From Bacteroidales bacterium (GTDB lineage Bacteria; Planctomycetota; Planctomycetia; Gemmatales; Gemmataceae): a DNA stretch of 39,060 bases. The position numbers were made by a program, and so were the translations under genes. The notes beneath the pieces are model-generated. The model did no database searches and was not told where the DNA came from. It saw nothing but the letters and a program-made list of their open reading frames with translations. Shown here piece after piece: positions 1 to 8,592 of the stretch (its first letter is position 1; each line of letters starts with the position of its first letter). Where the stretch lies: the NCBI GenBank assembly GCA_026931725.1, contig JAIXLE010000259.1, positions 1-39,060 on the forward strand. Direction: 5' to 3'.

Positions 1-13
1 TCTCTGGTCCACA

Positions 14-940
14 TCAGTAGCTTACCAGGCGGTCCAGTTTTCCGGGTCCATTATAGATTGCGGAAAGTATCAAACCATATACACGACCTGACACCCACGG
101 TAGTACGGTTCCTTCCGCCATCCGGTAAAGGAGCTTGCCACCTAATACCAACCCATGACGAAACAATGTCCGCATTCCGAATTTGCGATTTCGCCAGAAG
201 ACACGTTCTTCATTGCATGATTGCATTGCAATCACCCGCCAGGTGGGTCGGCGACCATATGAAGCGGAGACGCGGTGCCAGACAATCGAACGGGGTTCAC
301 ACCAACAAACATACCCTGTCGCACGCAGTCGACAACTCAGATCAACATCCTCAAAGTATGCTCCAAAATCATCCGGGAAACCACCCACGGCTAATAGGGC
401 TTCGCGGCGATAAAATGCCGCCGTTGCCGATACGGCAGGCACTCGCTCTGGGAGTTGCGGCATCCGATGGGCCGGTTCGCCATGCAATCGCTTTTGGGCA
501 AAACCGCCGGAATCATAATCGTCACCGGCGCTATCAACCAGCGGGATGCGACCCGCCCGCAATCGTGGTAAATGATATTGCAATACCAACGGGGCTACGG
601 CCGCGACAGTAGGATCGTTGAAATAGGGAAGGGCGGTATCTGCCCAATTGGGTGTCACTTCCGTATCATCATTGAGCAATTCGACAATACGGCCATGCGA
701 TGCCGCAATTCCGGCATTCGCCGCACGGGCAAAACCTTGACGCTGATCGAGCCGTAATACACGGACCCCTGGAAACAACATCGCGGTGCGGCTCACTGCC
801 TCTTCTTTTGATGCATCATCAACCACCAGAATTTCGCTTTCGGGGGGAATGTATGCCAGTACAGATTGGAGGCAGAGTTTGAGTAAATCCGTGCGGTTGT
901 GGGAAGGGATGATGATGGATAATGAATCGGTTACCGACAC
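14..940 (-). CDS. Family 2 glycosyltransferase (GT-A fold)
   Basis: Predicted cytoplasmic or membrane-associated transferase that moves a sugar from a nucleotide-sugar donor, probably in polysaccharide or glycan synthesis. The acceptor cannot be read from sequence. In the 308-residue product the N-terminal SIIIPSHNR strand, LVVDDAS near residue 40 and LLNDDTEV near residue 90 are the usual GT2 donor and metal-binding elements, and YFEDVDLSCRLRATGY near residue 193 matches the catalytic ED region of rhamnosyltransferase-like GT2 enzymes. There is no in-frame ATG; the start is GTG at 940, preceded by GGGGTGG 6 bases upstream. It overlaps the stop of the upstream glycosyltransferase by 10 bp, so the two are probably translationally coupled. 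The C-terminal stretch is hydrophobic in places, but I do not see a confident membrane segment. Confidence 0.88.
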   Translation of the reverse strand: MSVTDSLSIIIPSHNRTDLLKLCLQSVLAYIPPESEILVVDDASKEEAVSRTAMLFPGVRVLRLDQRQGFARAANAGIAASHGRIVELLNDDTEVTPNWADTALPYFNDPTVAAVAPLVLQYHLPRLRAGRIPLVDSAGDDYDSGGFAQKRLHGEPAHRMPQLPERVPAVSATAAFYRREALLAVGGFPDDFGAYFEDVDLSCRLRATGYVCWCEPRSIVWHRVSASYGRRPTWRVIAMQSCNEERVFWRNRKFGMRTLFRHGLVLGGKLLYRMAEGTVLPWVSGRVYGLILSAIYNGPGKLDRLVSY

Positions 941-2061
941 GATTCCACCCCAGTTCGGCCATCTTGTGCCGTGGAAATCGGTTCTAGAAAACGAGTCGCA
1001 ACGCGGATACGCCGTTCGGCACTCACCGCGCGACGATACTGCACATCACCAACCAATTGCCGGAGTTCGTGATAACAGATGCTGCCTTCGTGATCGGATT
1101 TCCACCGTGCGAACGATTGTCGGGCACACGCTTCTAGCCAAACCATTCCTGAGAGCAAGTGCGATTGCCAGCGGGGCCAATGTTTTTGCGAATAACAGAG
1201 CAGGGCGTGCCGCGTAATGAGCCGCAGAGATGGTGGCACGCGACGAGAGTGGAGCGGAAAGTGATGCGTCACCTGCAAAGCAGGATCGTACCACACCGAC
1301 CAACCGGCCTCCCGCACACGTCGACAAAAATCGACATCCTCATAATAGAGGAAGAATTGTTCATCCATTCCCGCGAGTTGCTCGTAACAATCTCGCCGCA
1401 CCAACAGACAGCCACCCGTGACCCACGGGACTGTTTGACGATGATCGAGCGCCTGATGCTGGCACTTGCGGCGGTTGCGGGGTAAACACAATCCGGCTAA
1501 GGTCCGAAACAATGTGGGGAAAGGACCAGCGGAAGCCTGACGACTTCCATCACGATGACGCAACTGAAAACCGATGACACCAGCACGCGGATCAATCGCC
1601 GGCCAACGCTGTGCGGTTTCCAGAACGTGATCCAAAAATCCATCTGGCACAGTCACATCGGGGTTGAGTAGCAATACCCATTCCCCCCGACTCCGTTGCC
1701 CCCCTTGATTCACGGCACGAGCAAAGCCTTCATTGCGGGCATTCTGGACAACGGAAACCCCAGACAATCGTTTCAATCGTCGAGCAATAGGACTGGCGGG
1801 TGAATGATTATCGACAATCACGATTTCCGCGGCACCCCGACGCACAGCCTCCGAGCGTCGGAGTTGCTGGGTGAGCCGGGCGGTGTTCTTCCATTGGCAG
1901 AAATTCACCACAACCACAGAAAGTTGTGGTGTTTCAATACTGGTATGGCAGGAACCGTACCGCGGATTGCGGCGGGTTTGGGTTTTCAGTCCGCGTTCCG
2001 CACTCCGCACTTCACCGCGTTGGCGATGAAGGTTCGGAACTCGGAGTTGCATCGTCTTCAT
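931..2061 (-). CDS. Family 2 glycosyltransferase (GT-A fold)
   Basis: Second GT2 enzyme, a paralogue-like partner of the downstream gene, with which it shares a 10-bp overlap. The recognisable domain begins near residue 48 (LSVVVVNFCQWKN) and includes IVIVDNHSPAS, LLNPDVTVPDGF (DxD-like metal site) and YYEDVDFCRRVREAGW (catalytic ED region). The first 45 or so residues are basic and low in information, and their DNA overlaps a 14-bp direct repeat, so the true N-terminus is uncertain. No other ATG lies before the domain except residue 4 (2052). The repeat itself supplies a GGAG about 7 bases before the ATG at 2061. Sugar and acceptor are unknown. Confidence 0.85.
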   Translation of the reverse strand: MKTMQLRVPNLHRQRGEVRSAERGLKTQTRRNPRYGSCHTSIETPQLSVVVVNFCQWKNTARLTQQLRRSEAVRRGAAEIVIVDNHSPASPIARRLKRLSGVSVVQNARNEGFARAVNQGGQRSRGEWVLLLNPDVTVPDGFLDHVLETAQRWPAIDPRAGVIGFQLRHRDGSRQASAGPFPTLFRTLAGLCLPRNRRKCQHQALDHRQTVPWVTGGCLLVRRDCYEQLAGMDEQFFLYYEDVDFCRRVREAGWSVWYDPALQVTHHFPLHSRRVPPSLRLITRHALLCYSQKHWPRWQSHLLSGMVWLEACARQSFARWKSDHEGSICYHELRQLVGDVQYRRAVSAERRIRVATRFLEPISTAQDGRTGVESCR

Positions 2062-2074
2062 TCCGCACTCCGCA
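1996..2074. repeat. Two exact copies of TTCCGCACTCCGCA
   Basis: The 14-base word lies at 1996-2009 and again at 2061-2074, 65 bp apart, in DNA rich in related CCGCA/CCGAT words. The first copy is inside the 5' end of the glycosyltransferase gene and the second abuts its ATG. On the minus strand the second copy reads as GCGGAGTGCGGA, which resembles an SD site. It looks like an intergenic simple repeat that has spread into a coding start. Confidence 0.6.
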
Positions 2075-2409
2075 TCCCGTATTCCGATGACAGCAAGGGG
2101 GACGATCCAGCAAGCGACGGAATATAGACGGATTCACGGTGAAGATGCAACCGCAACTCTCACGGTTCGCACACGACAACCGCCCACGCACCGCAACGGT
2201 GGGGAATACACTGAGATTCGCACGTTCTCCTGGTGCGTTTCGATACCGCAGCGTAGGAATCACGGCGACGATGTGTTGTGAAGAAGAAATTCTCGCGCGG
2301 AAACGCGGACGCGACTGGACACCTCCATATTGTGACAAGATCGCACAACGTCTGCCTCGATTCGGAAACAAATTCTCGGATTCCGTCGATTCCTCCATTG
2401 AGTAATCCC
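2062..2409. other. Divergent intergenic region, no gene seen
   Basis: About 350 bp between the minus-strand glycosyltransferases and the plus-strand lyase. The left end carries the CCGCA-rich repeat and a candidate minus-strand promoter. The short ORFs crossing it have no recognisable domain. An in-frame extension of the lyase reaches back to 2278, but its residues do not look like family sequence. Confidence 0.5.
2121..2150 (-). promoter_or_regulatory. Candidate sigma-70-type promoter for the GT2 pair
   Basis: On the minus strand TTGCAT (2150-2145) and TATATT (2126-2121) are separated by 18 bp. Transcription would begin about 50 bp before the ATG at 2061. This is a sequence match only. Confidence 0.35.
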
Positions 2410-3300
2410 ATGAGCAAGCTCCTTGCTAGCGTTTGGCCCGCAGTCGTTACGCCCGTCCGTGCGGATGGAACGGCGTGCCTCGATACCGTCGAAAAACTGG
2501 TCGAACTGTTTGTGTCGCAAAAGTTGGGCGGATTGTACCTGACGGGTTCAACCGGGCAATGGCCGCTGTTCACGGTATCGGAACGGATGGCGATTGTGGA
2601 ACGCGCTGTAAAAGTGGCCGCTGGGCGAATCCCGGTCATGGTGCATGTCGGAGCCGCGACCACTGCCGATGCGGTTCAACTGGCCCGTCACGCGGAATCT
2701 GTCGGGGCGGATGCCATTTCCGCAGTCGGGCCGATCTATTATGGGTACACTGTGGATACCCTGTTCGCTCACTACACGGCAATTGGGCGAGCCTCTCAGT
2801 TGCCATTTTATGTGTACCACTTGAGTACCGTGAGCAAGGCGAGCGTCGGGGCACGCGAATATGTGGAACGCCTGCTACAAATTCCTACCGTGGCGGGCAT
2901 GAAGATTACCGATCACGATCTGTACCCGTTCGGGTTGATTCGTGCCTATGCTGGCGACAAACTAACACTGTTCAGCGGAGCCGATGAGGTGCTATGCCAC
3001 GGCATCCTGTCCGGCGCGGATGGCGCGATCGGGACGTTCTATAACGTCTGGGGGCCGGAGTGCAAAGCCGGTTGGGAAGCCACCAAGAATGGCGACATCG
3101 CGGCTGGAGTTGCGTTTACCCGCCGGTTTCAGCCTGCACTCGATGCTGTGCTGACTTCTGGTGGCATTTGGTCGTTCATTCAAGCTGCAATGCGCATCCG
3201 ATATCAGCTGGAAATTGGAATGCCACGACCACCGATGGCAGCTACAGATAAACCCTGGTCGGATGCCGAAGTGGAGCGTGTGCTGGATATGATGCGATAA
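2410..3300 (+). CDS. DapA/NanA-family lyase (class I aldolase type)
   Basis: Member of the dihydrodipicolinate synthase / N-acetylneuraminate lyase family: TIM-barrel enzymes that form a Schiff base between a lysine and pyruvate or another 2-oxo acid. From ATG 2410 the product is 296 residues, the normal family length, starting SVWPAVVTPVRADG. The Schiff-base lysine is in GMKITDHD, the catalytic tyrosine in FYVYHLS, and the phosphate/carboxylate loop reads TGSTGQWPLF. GST rather than GTT points away from true DHDPS and towards NanA-like or uncharacterised lyases, and Gln replaces the usual Glu. The frame is open back to 2278, but that extension lacks family features. The SD before 2410 is weak. 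It is not clustered with lysine genes; lysA lies about 4 kb away on the other strand, so I would not call it dapA. Confidence 0.85.
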   Translation: MSKLLASVWPAVVTPVRADGTACLDTVEKLVELFVSQKLGGLYLTGSTGQWPLFTVSERMAIVERAVKVAAGRIPVMVHVGAATTADAVQLARHAESVGADAISAVGPIYYGYTVDTLFAHYTAIGRASQLPFYVYHLSTVSKASVGAREYVERLLQIPTVAGMKITDHDLYPFGLIRAYAGDKLTLFSGADEVLCHGILSGADGAIGTFYNVWGPECKAGWEATKNGDIAAGVAFTRRFQPALDAVLTSGGIWSFIQAAMRIRYQLEIGMPRPPMAATDKPWSDAEVERVLDMMR

Positions 3301-3311
3301 ACCAACAATAC

Positions 3312-3340
3312 TGGGTGGCTTCCATGAAGAAAGCCACCCA
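3312..3340. terminator. Hairpin between convergent genes
   Basis: TGGGTGGCTT (3312-3321) and AAGCCACCCA (3331-3340) form a perfect 10-bp stem with a 9-base loop, 11 bp after the lyase stop and between two converging genes. There is no long U-tract on either strand, so it may act as a weak bidirectional terminator or an mRNA end-protecting structure. Confidence 0.55.
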
Positions 3341-3394
3341 CAATCATTCTCATTTCATCCTGAATCGAAGCCCGAACAGATCGGCTGCGGTTGC

Positions 3395-4207
3395 TTATTC
3401 GCTGACCACAATCAGCAGTTCGGCGAGATGTGACCAACCGCTCGATTCTGGCAGCAATTCTACGGATCGCATCAACAGTGGACGGGCTTCTTCCTTGTGT
3501 CCCCGCAGAAACGCCGCCAACCCGAGATTGTAGGACTTCACCCCTGAATCGGGCAGGGCCAGCCATTCTTGAACGGCAGCCTCGTGATCTCCAGCCATCC
3601 AGTAAGCCGCACCCAGTTGGTTTTGCCAGATTGCCTGTTCGGCTGGTGTTACTGTCGGCTGCATTTCTCGGAGCAAGGCAATGGCCTGTGAGGATCGCCC
3701 GAGATTACACAGAAGCCCCGCTGCGATCATGCGGGAGGCGAACTGGTCGCTAATGGCCTGCTTGTCGAGCCATTTGGTCAAGCGTGGCAATTCCGGCGGA
3801 ACGGGCTCGCTCGCATCGACTAGGCGTTGCGAGTCCGGTTCCAGCCAGCATTCCAGATTCCGCACCCGCTGCGGAACGAAGCCCGCTGCCAATGGCGGAG
3901 CCACGGACGCACTGGCAAACTGGGTGAAGGCTTTCCAGTCCGGCGGTGCGCCAATCCGTTCGGATGGCGTGCCCATTAAACCGAAAACAATCCGCGCTTC
4001 ATTCCAGAGTACAGAGGTATCGGCACGAAATTCGCCCACCATTTCATGCAGTTCCACCTCGCTGTCTGTTGATTCCTGCAATTCCGGGTGCAGCGCTGAG
4101 TGTTGGAGGAACCGCTGGAACAGTTCATCCATGCTCGGGGGAACGGCCCTTTTGTGTGGTTCAGGAGGTAACATGGTTCTGTTCCCGTAAAAATTGTGAG
4201 GTTTCAT
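3395..4207 (-). CDS. TPR-like repeat protein of unknown function
   Basis: 270-residue soluble protein with no signal peptide. The C-terminal half has helix pairs typical of tetratricopeptide repeats, for example LGAAYWMAGDHEAAVQEWLAL followed by YNLGLAAFLRGHKEEARPLLMRSVELLP, so a scaffold or protein-binding role is likely. The N-terminal half (residues 25-140) has no family I recognise and contains a proline-rich acidic segment. The ATG at 4207 has no clear SD. An in-frame ATG at 4174 has GGGA about 9 bases upstream and may be the real start, giving 259 residues. It is transcribed towards the lyase and separated from the upstream HEAT-like gene by a strong hairpin, so it is probably its own transcription unit. 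Confidence 0.7.
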   Translation of the reverse strand: MKPHNFYGNRTMLPPEPHKRAVPPSMDELFQRFLQHSALHPELQESTDSEVELHEMVGEFRADTSVLWNEARIVFGLMGTPSERIGAPPDWKAFTQFASASVAPPLAAGFVPQRVRNLECWLEPDSQRLVDASEPVPPELPRLTKWLDKQAISDQFASRMIAAGLLCNLGRSSQAIALLREMQPTVTPAEQAIWQNQLGAAYWMAGDHEAAVQEWLALPDSGVKSYNLGLAAFLRGHKEEARPLLMRSVELLPESSGWSHLAELLIVVSE

Positions 4208-4245
4208 AGCGGGAACGCCGCAGCCAATCAGACTTGCGCAAGAAA

Positions 4246-4273
4246 TCCGGGAGAGCCGTGCGACTCTCCCGGA
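4246..4273 (-). terminator. Rho-independent-type terminator of the HEAT-like gene
   Basis: TCCGGGAGAG (4246-4255) pairs perfectly with CTCTCCCGGA (4264-4273), a GC-rich 10-bp stem with an 8-base loop. It lies about 50 bp past the minus-strand stop at 4321. On that strand it is followed by a short T-rich run (TTTCTT). Confidence 0.65.
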
Positions 4274-4320
4274 AATTGAGGAACGATCAGCCAGATTGCG
4301 ATTGCAAGCCCTTGTTAAAC

Positions 4321-7176
4321 TTACGGTTTCGGCATGGGAGCCGGTTCGGCTGGCATCGGATCCGCCAATGGCACCTGGAATTTCTCAATCAGGGGTGGAA
4401 GATCGTTCGTCAAACCAGCAATCAAACCATGAATGACGAGAAGTTTTCCTTTCAGCACACCATCTGCCTCAGTCTGAGCCGCCGCGTTGAGTGCCTGCAA
4501 CTGATTTCTGGGAACGAACTTGCCATGTTTTTGAATATGCAAAATGGCACGATCCGCGGCACGGGTGCGTAACGGAATCGGTAACATGCCCGCTATGGCG
4601 GTCGCAACCAAATCCTGCTGCGCGGTCGCGGTGGGGAATGTTGCCACAGCATCAACGGCCGTTTGGCCCAATTCCGTATCAGTCATGAGGGGACGCAAAG
4701 CCGCTTCCGCTGGTCGTGCATCGTAACCGGGAATTTGTCCCAATGCAATTTTGGCGAGCCAATCCAAAGCAATCACAGTCGCGGCCCGCTTCTCGGCGGG
4801 ATCACGCGGGGCACGAGCGGGATCTTGGATTGCAGATGCCAGATCGGTATGAAATCCTTCTGCGGTAAATGATTCTGGCACCACAAAAACATTCCGCTGA
4901 TCCGCAAACAATCGGGATAAACGGTCTTCCAAGATGACATCGCGTGAACTATCAGTCGGTAGTACCAACATCTCCGGGGTAACGCGACTACGAATCGTTT
5001 CCAATTTCTTGAGCCGGCCAGTATCCAGAGATAAGTTGAGTTGTTCAATCATCCGCGCCAGAGATTCCGTCGGAACCCGTTCCGTGGACAACGTGAGTTC
5101 GGACTGTTTCCGAATGCGATCCGTCAACGAGAGAAGGGCTTGGTATGTATTCGGAGCTGACTCCATCGAAACGGGATATTCTGCCGCGAGCATCGCATAG
5201 GTCAACTGTGGAAGGCGAAGGTCGAGCCGCTGTTTGAGCTTCGGCGAAATCGGGAAACTCACCGATTCCACCAGTCGATTCAGTCGCGCTAATCGCAGAT
5301 CGTACAGAGAACGCAGTTCATTATCCCGCGTTCTGCGAATGTCGGAACGGGTTTGATCCAGATCCAGGATCGGCGGCTTTTTGGGATCGAACGCAAACGG
5401 AGTCGTGATTGTGATTTCTGCTGTTTCTGTGGCCGCAATGAGCGCGGCCAGTCGAGCCAATTGATATTCAAACGGAACCGGCCGCGGTTGATCCGACGAT
5501 GCAACCACCATAATTGGGCGACCACCCACATTCGCATTCGCTTGTAATTGTGAAATGGTGTCCGATAGTTGCAGTCCACCAATATGATTATCAACGATGA
5601 TCACATCGAAATCGCTGGAAGCCGCCACGCGGCGGAGCAGGGCACGGCCAGTGGTCGTGCGTTCCACCGTATAACCGAGCCCGCGTAAGTAACCGGCCAG
5701 TTTCTCGGCCCGGAAGTCGCTGGGGTCCGCAATCAGGGCACGGCCCACATCGGTGGTACCAGGGGCAGGGGAGTCCGCGGAAATGGCCCGACGCAAGACT
5801 TCAACAATGCGGGCTTGGCGATTATGAGTTGGTGAGCCCGGAGCGCGCAGCAGTCCCACGGCTGCCGCCAGTTGCACTCGGGGATCAGGATAATCCAAAG
5901 CCCGAGACAGGACCGGCTCTTTGCGCAGCGTTTTCCCATCCGCACCCGTAATTTCGGTTGGGCGTGCGGTAGTCGGATCGGCTCGATCCGCTAGGGCTTG
6001 CGTGAGCGCAAACACCACGGCTGTGCGTTTCTCGGCCATGGCACTGTCGAGTAACCGCACCAACGCATGAGTCGGCGTGGCTGCCAGCAGTTGATAAACT
6101 GGGGGATCGTTGCGACTAATCACACCAAATCGATTCCGAATCACCGATCGTTCCGCGGCCAGACTGACAAATAGTTCCCGTGCCGTCGCGTGTGTCGGTT
6201 CCCGTTCAATGGCCCAACGGAGGTTACGAAGGCCGTAGTATTCCTCGGCCTGGGCTTTGGTAGTATCCGTGGGTTTGACGGTGCGTGATGGGGCATCCCA
6301 GCGCCAGACTTGTACCTTGTCGGGGAGCTTGTCAAACTCGGCAAAGCGGGCCGTGTGATCGACAAACGGTCGTGCCAGAACAACCAGTTCATCGGCAGCG
6401 GTCGTCTTGACAGCCGTTCCTACCAATCGGCGCAATATCTCGGTCGCGGCATTCCGCACGAACGGCATTTGCCCGCTAGGAGAAGACGCATAGTACCAGA
6501 GCCAGGGCAGGGGGGTTGTCTCAGCATAAGTGGCTTGTGTGAGAATATCTGGCCGTGATGCGAGCGATTCGAGCAAGTTTCCTTTTAACTCGTCAGGCAA
6601 TCCCTCCACGGCAGCGAGGAAGCCCGGAACTGTTTCCATCCCCAAACGACGAACCGCGCCGAGGATGCCGGTACGCAGATTGGAATCATCTGTGGTCAGT
6701 AGTGCGCTCACCATCGGTGGCACCACGGCAGCACCCGCTTTGCGGAGTTGATCTTCCGCGTACATCCGTTCTTCCCGCGATGCGCCGAGGTTTTGCACGA
6801 AACGCGCAATCCGGGCCGGGTCACGGTGAACCTTGGCGGCCGCCTCACGGGATTTTGCAATCAGAGCATCCACGACCTTGACGGCATCCGCTTGTGCCTG
6901 GGCATTGTCGGACCAAACCGGAATGAGTCGCAACCGCTCAAATACCGTGGGGCCGTATTGTTGCTGAATCGCCAAAAAGTCCGCGTCGGTGGGATTCAGT
7001 GCCTGAAACGCTTTGAGTTGTTCGGCCGCAAGATCGAAGTTCCCTTCGGTGATGAGTTCGCGGGCAATCCGGTACGAATCTACGGGTGTCACCGCTATCG
7101 GTTGAGCGTGGACGAAACCAGTCGAAATCAACGGGGCGGAAAGGGACAGCCCGTACATGACCGCGCGAAACCGCAT
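4321..7176 (-). CDS. Large exported HEAT-like protein with embedded receiver-like domain
   Basis: The start is ATG 7176, chosen because GGAGG lies 8 bases upstream and because it exposes a signal peptide (MRFRAVMYGLSLSAPLIS, likely cut near VHA-QP). An upstream in-frame ATG (7257) lacks both. The product is 951 residues. Residues 35-80 look TPR-like (EGNFDLAAEQLKAF). Residues about 110-220 and 340-470 look HEAT-like (DDSNLRTGILGAVRRLG; DPRVQLAAAVGLL). Residues about 478-570 resemble a response-regulator receiver, with ALIADPSDF as strand 1, FDVIIVDNHIGG placing an Asp at the phospho-acceptor position, and IMVVASSDQ as strand 4. The usual Lys near strand 5 is not evident. The remainder is helical. 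Function is unknown; a periplasmic scaffold is plausible. It starts 99 bp after the lysA stop, with a hairpin in the gap. Confidence 0.75.
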   Translation of the reverse strand: MRFRAVMYGLSLSAPLISTGFVHAQPIAVTPVDSYRIARELITEGNFDLAAEQLKAFQALNPTDADFLAIQQQYGPTVFERLRLIPVWSDNAQAQADAVKVVDALIAKSREAAAKVHRDPARIARFVQNLGASREERMYAEDQLRKAGAAVVPPMVSALLTTDDSNLRTGILGAVRRLGMETVPGFLAAVEGLPDELKGNLLESLASRPDILTQATYAETTPLPWLWYYASSPSGQMPFVRNAATEILRRLVGTAVKTTAADELVVLARPFVDHTARFAEFDKLPDKVQVWRWDAPSRTVKPTDTTKAQAEEYYGLRNLRWAIEREPTHATARELFVSLAAERSVIRNRFGVISRNDPPVYQLLAATPTHALVRLLDSAMAEKRTAVVFALTQALADRADPTTARPTEITGADGKTLRKEPVLSRALDYPDPRVQLAAAVGLLRAPGSPTHNRQARIVEVLRRAISADSPAPGTTDVGRALIADPSDFRAEKLAGYLRGLGYTVERTTTGRALLRRVAASSDFDVIIVDNHIGGLQLSDTISQLQANANVGGRPIMVVASSDQPRPVPFEYQLARLAALIAATETAEITITTPFAFDPKKPPILDLDQTRSDIRRTRDNELRSLYDLRLARLNRLVESVSFPISPKLKQRLDLRLPQLTYAMLAAEYPVSMESAPNTYQALLSLTDRIRKQSELTLSTERVPTESLARMIEQLNLSLDTGRLKKLETIRSRVTPEMLVLPTDSSRDVILEDRLSRLFADQRNVFVVPESFTAEGFHTDLASAIQDPARAPRDPAEKRAATVIALDWLAKIALGQIPGYDARPAEAALRPLMTDTELGQTAVDAVATFPTATAQQDLVATAIAGMLPIPLRTRAADRAILHIQKHGKFVPRNQLQALNAAAQTEADGVLKGKLLVIHGLIAGLTNDLPPLIEKFQVPLADPMPAEPAPMPKP

Positions 7177-7222
7177 CGGGATATCCTCCGTACCGGGTGC
7201 GTTGTCTGAATGGAAATCGAGT

Positions 7223-7246
7223 CCGGCCAGCGCAATGCTGGCACGG
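7223..7246 (-). terminator. Hairpin in the lysA-HEAT gap
   Basis: CCG-GCCAGC (7223-7231) pairs with GCTGGC-A-CGG (7237-7246), giving a 9-bp stem with one bulge and a 5-base loop, 30 bp past the lysA stop and 34 bp before the SD of the next gene. No U-tract follows. It could be a partial terminator or an mRNA processing structure. Confidence 0.35.
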
Positions 7247-7275
7247 AACCTTGACATGCATTGTGAATGGTAAAT

Positions 7276-8565
7276 CTAGCGGAGACAACCCACTTCACAC
7301 GCAACCAGGTCGGCAAATGTCTCGCGGCGACGGATCAGGCGATGCGTACTGCCTGTAACGAGGACTTCCGCCGCTCGCAGCCGGGCATTGTAATTGGAAG
7401 CCATCGACATCGCATAGGCTCCGGCACTGAAGGTGGCCAGCAGATCACCCGCTTGCAAAGGCGGGAGATTCCGCGCCTTGGCCAGATAATCCCCAGATTC
7501 ACACACCGGCCCAACGACATCCTGAGGCACCGTTCCCGCAATCGGGGCTTCATAATCTTCCGGTTGTTCCGTCACACTGACCGGCGGTTGCACAGGCCAT
7601 ATCCGGTGGAAAGCATCGTACAACGTCGGTCGAATCAGATCGTTCATCGCGGCATCTTGAATGATGTACCGCTTACCACCGGTTTCCTTGTTGTACAGCA
7701 CGGTGCTGACCAAGATTCCCGCGTTGCCGACGATGAATCGCCCCGGTTCCAATACCAACTGGCACCCGGTTTCCCGCACGGCCGGTAAGATCGCTTCGGC
7801 AAATACCGTTACCGACGGTGCTTCTAGCCGACGATAATGGATGCCGAACCCGCCACCCATGTTGAGGAAGCGGATGTTGTGCCCCTGGCTGCGGAGTTGA
7901 CGAATCAGTTCAACCGCCTTGGCGGAACCCGCCCGATACGGTTCCGCAGACAGGATCGGTGAACCAAGATGCATGTGAACACCGGCAATCGCCAACCCCG
8001 GATGCCCAACCGCTTTCTGCGACACTTCCAGAACCGTTTCTATGTCGAGGCCGAATTTCACGCCTTTGACACTGGTATCGGTCTTGGCGTGTGTTTTCGG
8101 TGGCAGGTCCGGGTTGACCCGCAAGGCCACGGGTGCGACCTTACCCAGGGATTGCGCCACGGCCCCAAGAGCGAAGAGTTCATCTTCGCTTTCCACGTTG
8201 AACAACATGATGCCCGATTCGAGGGCATACCGCATCTCGGCCGCTGTCTTGCCGACACCAGCAAAGACAATCTTGCTGGGAGAACCGCCCGCCGTCAACG
8301 CTCGGTACAGTTCACCCCCACTGGTCACATCGAAACCGGAGCCATGCTCGGCCATGAGCTTGCCGATACTGAGGTTGCCGTTCGTCTTCACGCTGTAGGC
8401 AATGACCGGATGGGCTTCCGCGAAGGCCGCCTGAATCGCGCTCAAATGGTGGAGCAGGGTGGCTTGACTATAGACGAATAACGGCGTGCCATATTCGGCA
8501 GCCAAGGCCGGGATTGCCACATCTTCACAGTGCAGCACACGATTACGGTAGTGGAAATGATCCAT
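7276..8565 (-). CDS. lysA: Diaminopimelate decarboxylase
   Basis: Catalyses the last step of lysine synthesis, decarboxylation of meso-diaminopimelate to L-lysine. It is a cytoplasmic, PLP-dependent, fold-III enzyme working as a dimer. The 429-residue length is normal. The PLP lysine is Lys60 in AYSVKTNGNL. The barrel carries GSGFDVTSGGEL, HMHLGSPI and GGGFGIHY (phosphate-binding loop). EPGRFIVGNAG follows, and CESGDYLA near residue 349 supplies the Cys and Glu/Asp that complete the active site of the partner subunit. GAYAMSMASNYNAR closes the domain. ATG 8565 is the only reasonable start, although no SD precedes it. It lies 27 bp after the phosphodiesterase stop and is probably co-transcribed with it and argH. 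Confidence 0.96.
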   Translation of the reverse strand: MDHFHYRNRVLHCEDVAIPALAAEYGTPLFVYSQATLLHHLSAIQAAFAEAHPVIAYSVKTNGNLSIGKLMAEHGSGFDVTSGGELYRALTAGGSPSKIVFAGVGKTAAEMRYALESGIMLFNVESEDELFALGAVAQSLGKVAPVALRVNPDLPPKTHAKTDTSVKGVKFGLDIETVLEVSQKAVGHPGLAIAGVHMHLGSPILSAEPYRAGSAKAVELIRQLRSQGHNIRFLNMGGGFGIHYRRLEAPSVTVFAEAILPAVRETGCQLVLEPGRFIVGNAGILVSTVLYNKETGGKRYIIQDAAMNDLIRPTLYDAFHRIWPVQPPVSVTEQPEDYEAPIAGTVPQDVVGPVCESGDYLAKARNLPPLQAGDLLATFSAGAYAMSMASNYNARLRAAEVLVTGSTHRLIRRRETFADLVACEVGCLR

Positions 8566-8592
8566 GAGTGATGATACCGATTGATAACAGGG

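Noticed and set aside
2139..2405. Small gene in the 2062-2409 gap
   Set aside because: The overlapping short ORFs have arginine-rich, low-information translations and no SD.
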